Assembly: GCF_035594125.1 (NCBI RefSeq)
Contig: NC_087190.1
Location: 7,925,539 to 7,989,538, forward strand
Direction: 5' to 3'
Origin: Scylla paramamosain
Taxonomy: Eukaryota; Arthropoda; Malacostraca; Decapoda; Portunidae
DNA length: 64,000 bases
This document shows positions 63,701-64,000 of the stretch, piece by piece. How positions within the stretch are numbered: the first letter of the stretch is position 1; every line of letters begins with the position of its first letter. Made by a program: the position numbers and the translations under genes. The notes beneath the pieces were generated by a model that searched no databases, was not told the origin of the DNA, and was given only the letters and a program-made list of their open reading frames with translations.

Positions 63701-64000
63701 AAGAAAAACACTCACAGTAGGTTTTTGGTAAAATTATTCTGTTTCTCCATATATATAAATATTTGCGCGTTTTAGCGTTATGGTACATAAGAAGATAACC
63801 CTCAAAATACACACGATGATAATGTTATTTTGTTTTCCCATGTAGGGTAATTTTCATGCGTTTTAGAGTTTTGGTGCTTAATATGCTCAAAAACATCCAA
63901 ATGGCACGTTTTCTGTAAATGTCGTTCTAGTATCTAACCAGCTGGAAAATACTAAACACACACACGTTTTCGGTAATGTTGTTAGGTTTCTGAATAAGAT

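Overview
This window looks like non-genic eukaryotic DNA. It is strongly AT-rich and almost wholly made of one diverged tandem satellite, with a monomer of about 96 bp. A plus-strand monomer reads, in pieces: AGCTCAAAAACACTCAAAA, then TACACGTTTTTGGTAATGTT, then GTTCTGTTTCTCCATATAGG, then GTGCTTTGCATGCATTTTGG, then CGTTTTGGTACCTAACA. I found no credible host protein-coding gene, tRNA, rRNA, CRISPR array or other RNA gene. The only protein-coding ancestry comes from three 5'-truncated non-LTR retrotransposon (LINE) fragments. The LINE types and the satellite organisation suggest an arthropod, perhaps a decapod crustacean, but nothing in the window settles the species.

Layout: (1) 1 to about 9,540 is loosely ordered 'A-type' monomers, with an inverted patch (1,214-1,675) and two long (TA)n tracts. 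(2) About 9,540-12,819 is 'B-type' satellite, in which roughly twelve diverged monomers form a higher-order repeat (HOR) of about 1.1 kb. (3) 12,820-14,882 is a dead CR1-like LINE fragment on the minus strand. (4) 14,883-15,684 is A-type flank. (5) 15,685-52,433 is a long B-type HOR array of about 30 units. It is interrupted by a different LINE tail (28,183-28,690), two small inverted patches (29,237-29,689 and 46,168-46,520) and a 2.2-kb inverted block of A-type monomers (31,150-33,332). (6) 52,434-54,486 is a second copy of the CR1-like fragment. (7) 54,487-64,000 is A-type satellite, and from about 56,200 onward it is a near copy of positions 1 to about 7,672.

Duplication is visible at four scales: the ~96-bp monomer; the ~1.1-kb, 12-part HOR; blocks of several HOR units copied 13-24 kb apart; and long segmental copies. 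The two long copies are the CR1-like LINE with both flanks, about 39.6 kb apart, and the left and right ends of the window, about 56.2 kb apart. Shared rare markers show that blocks were copied after the markers arose: inversion junctions, an extra hairpin, a doubled subunit and the LINE junctions. The genes do not work together in any pathway. The story here is array evolution by unequal exchange, inversion and retrotransposon insertion. I found no convincing sign of a new enzymatic or defence system.
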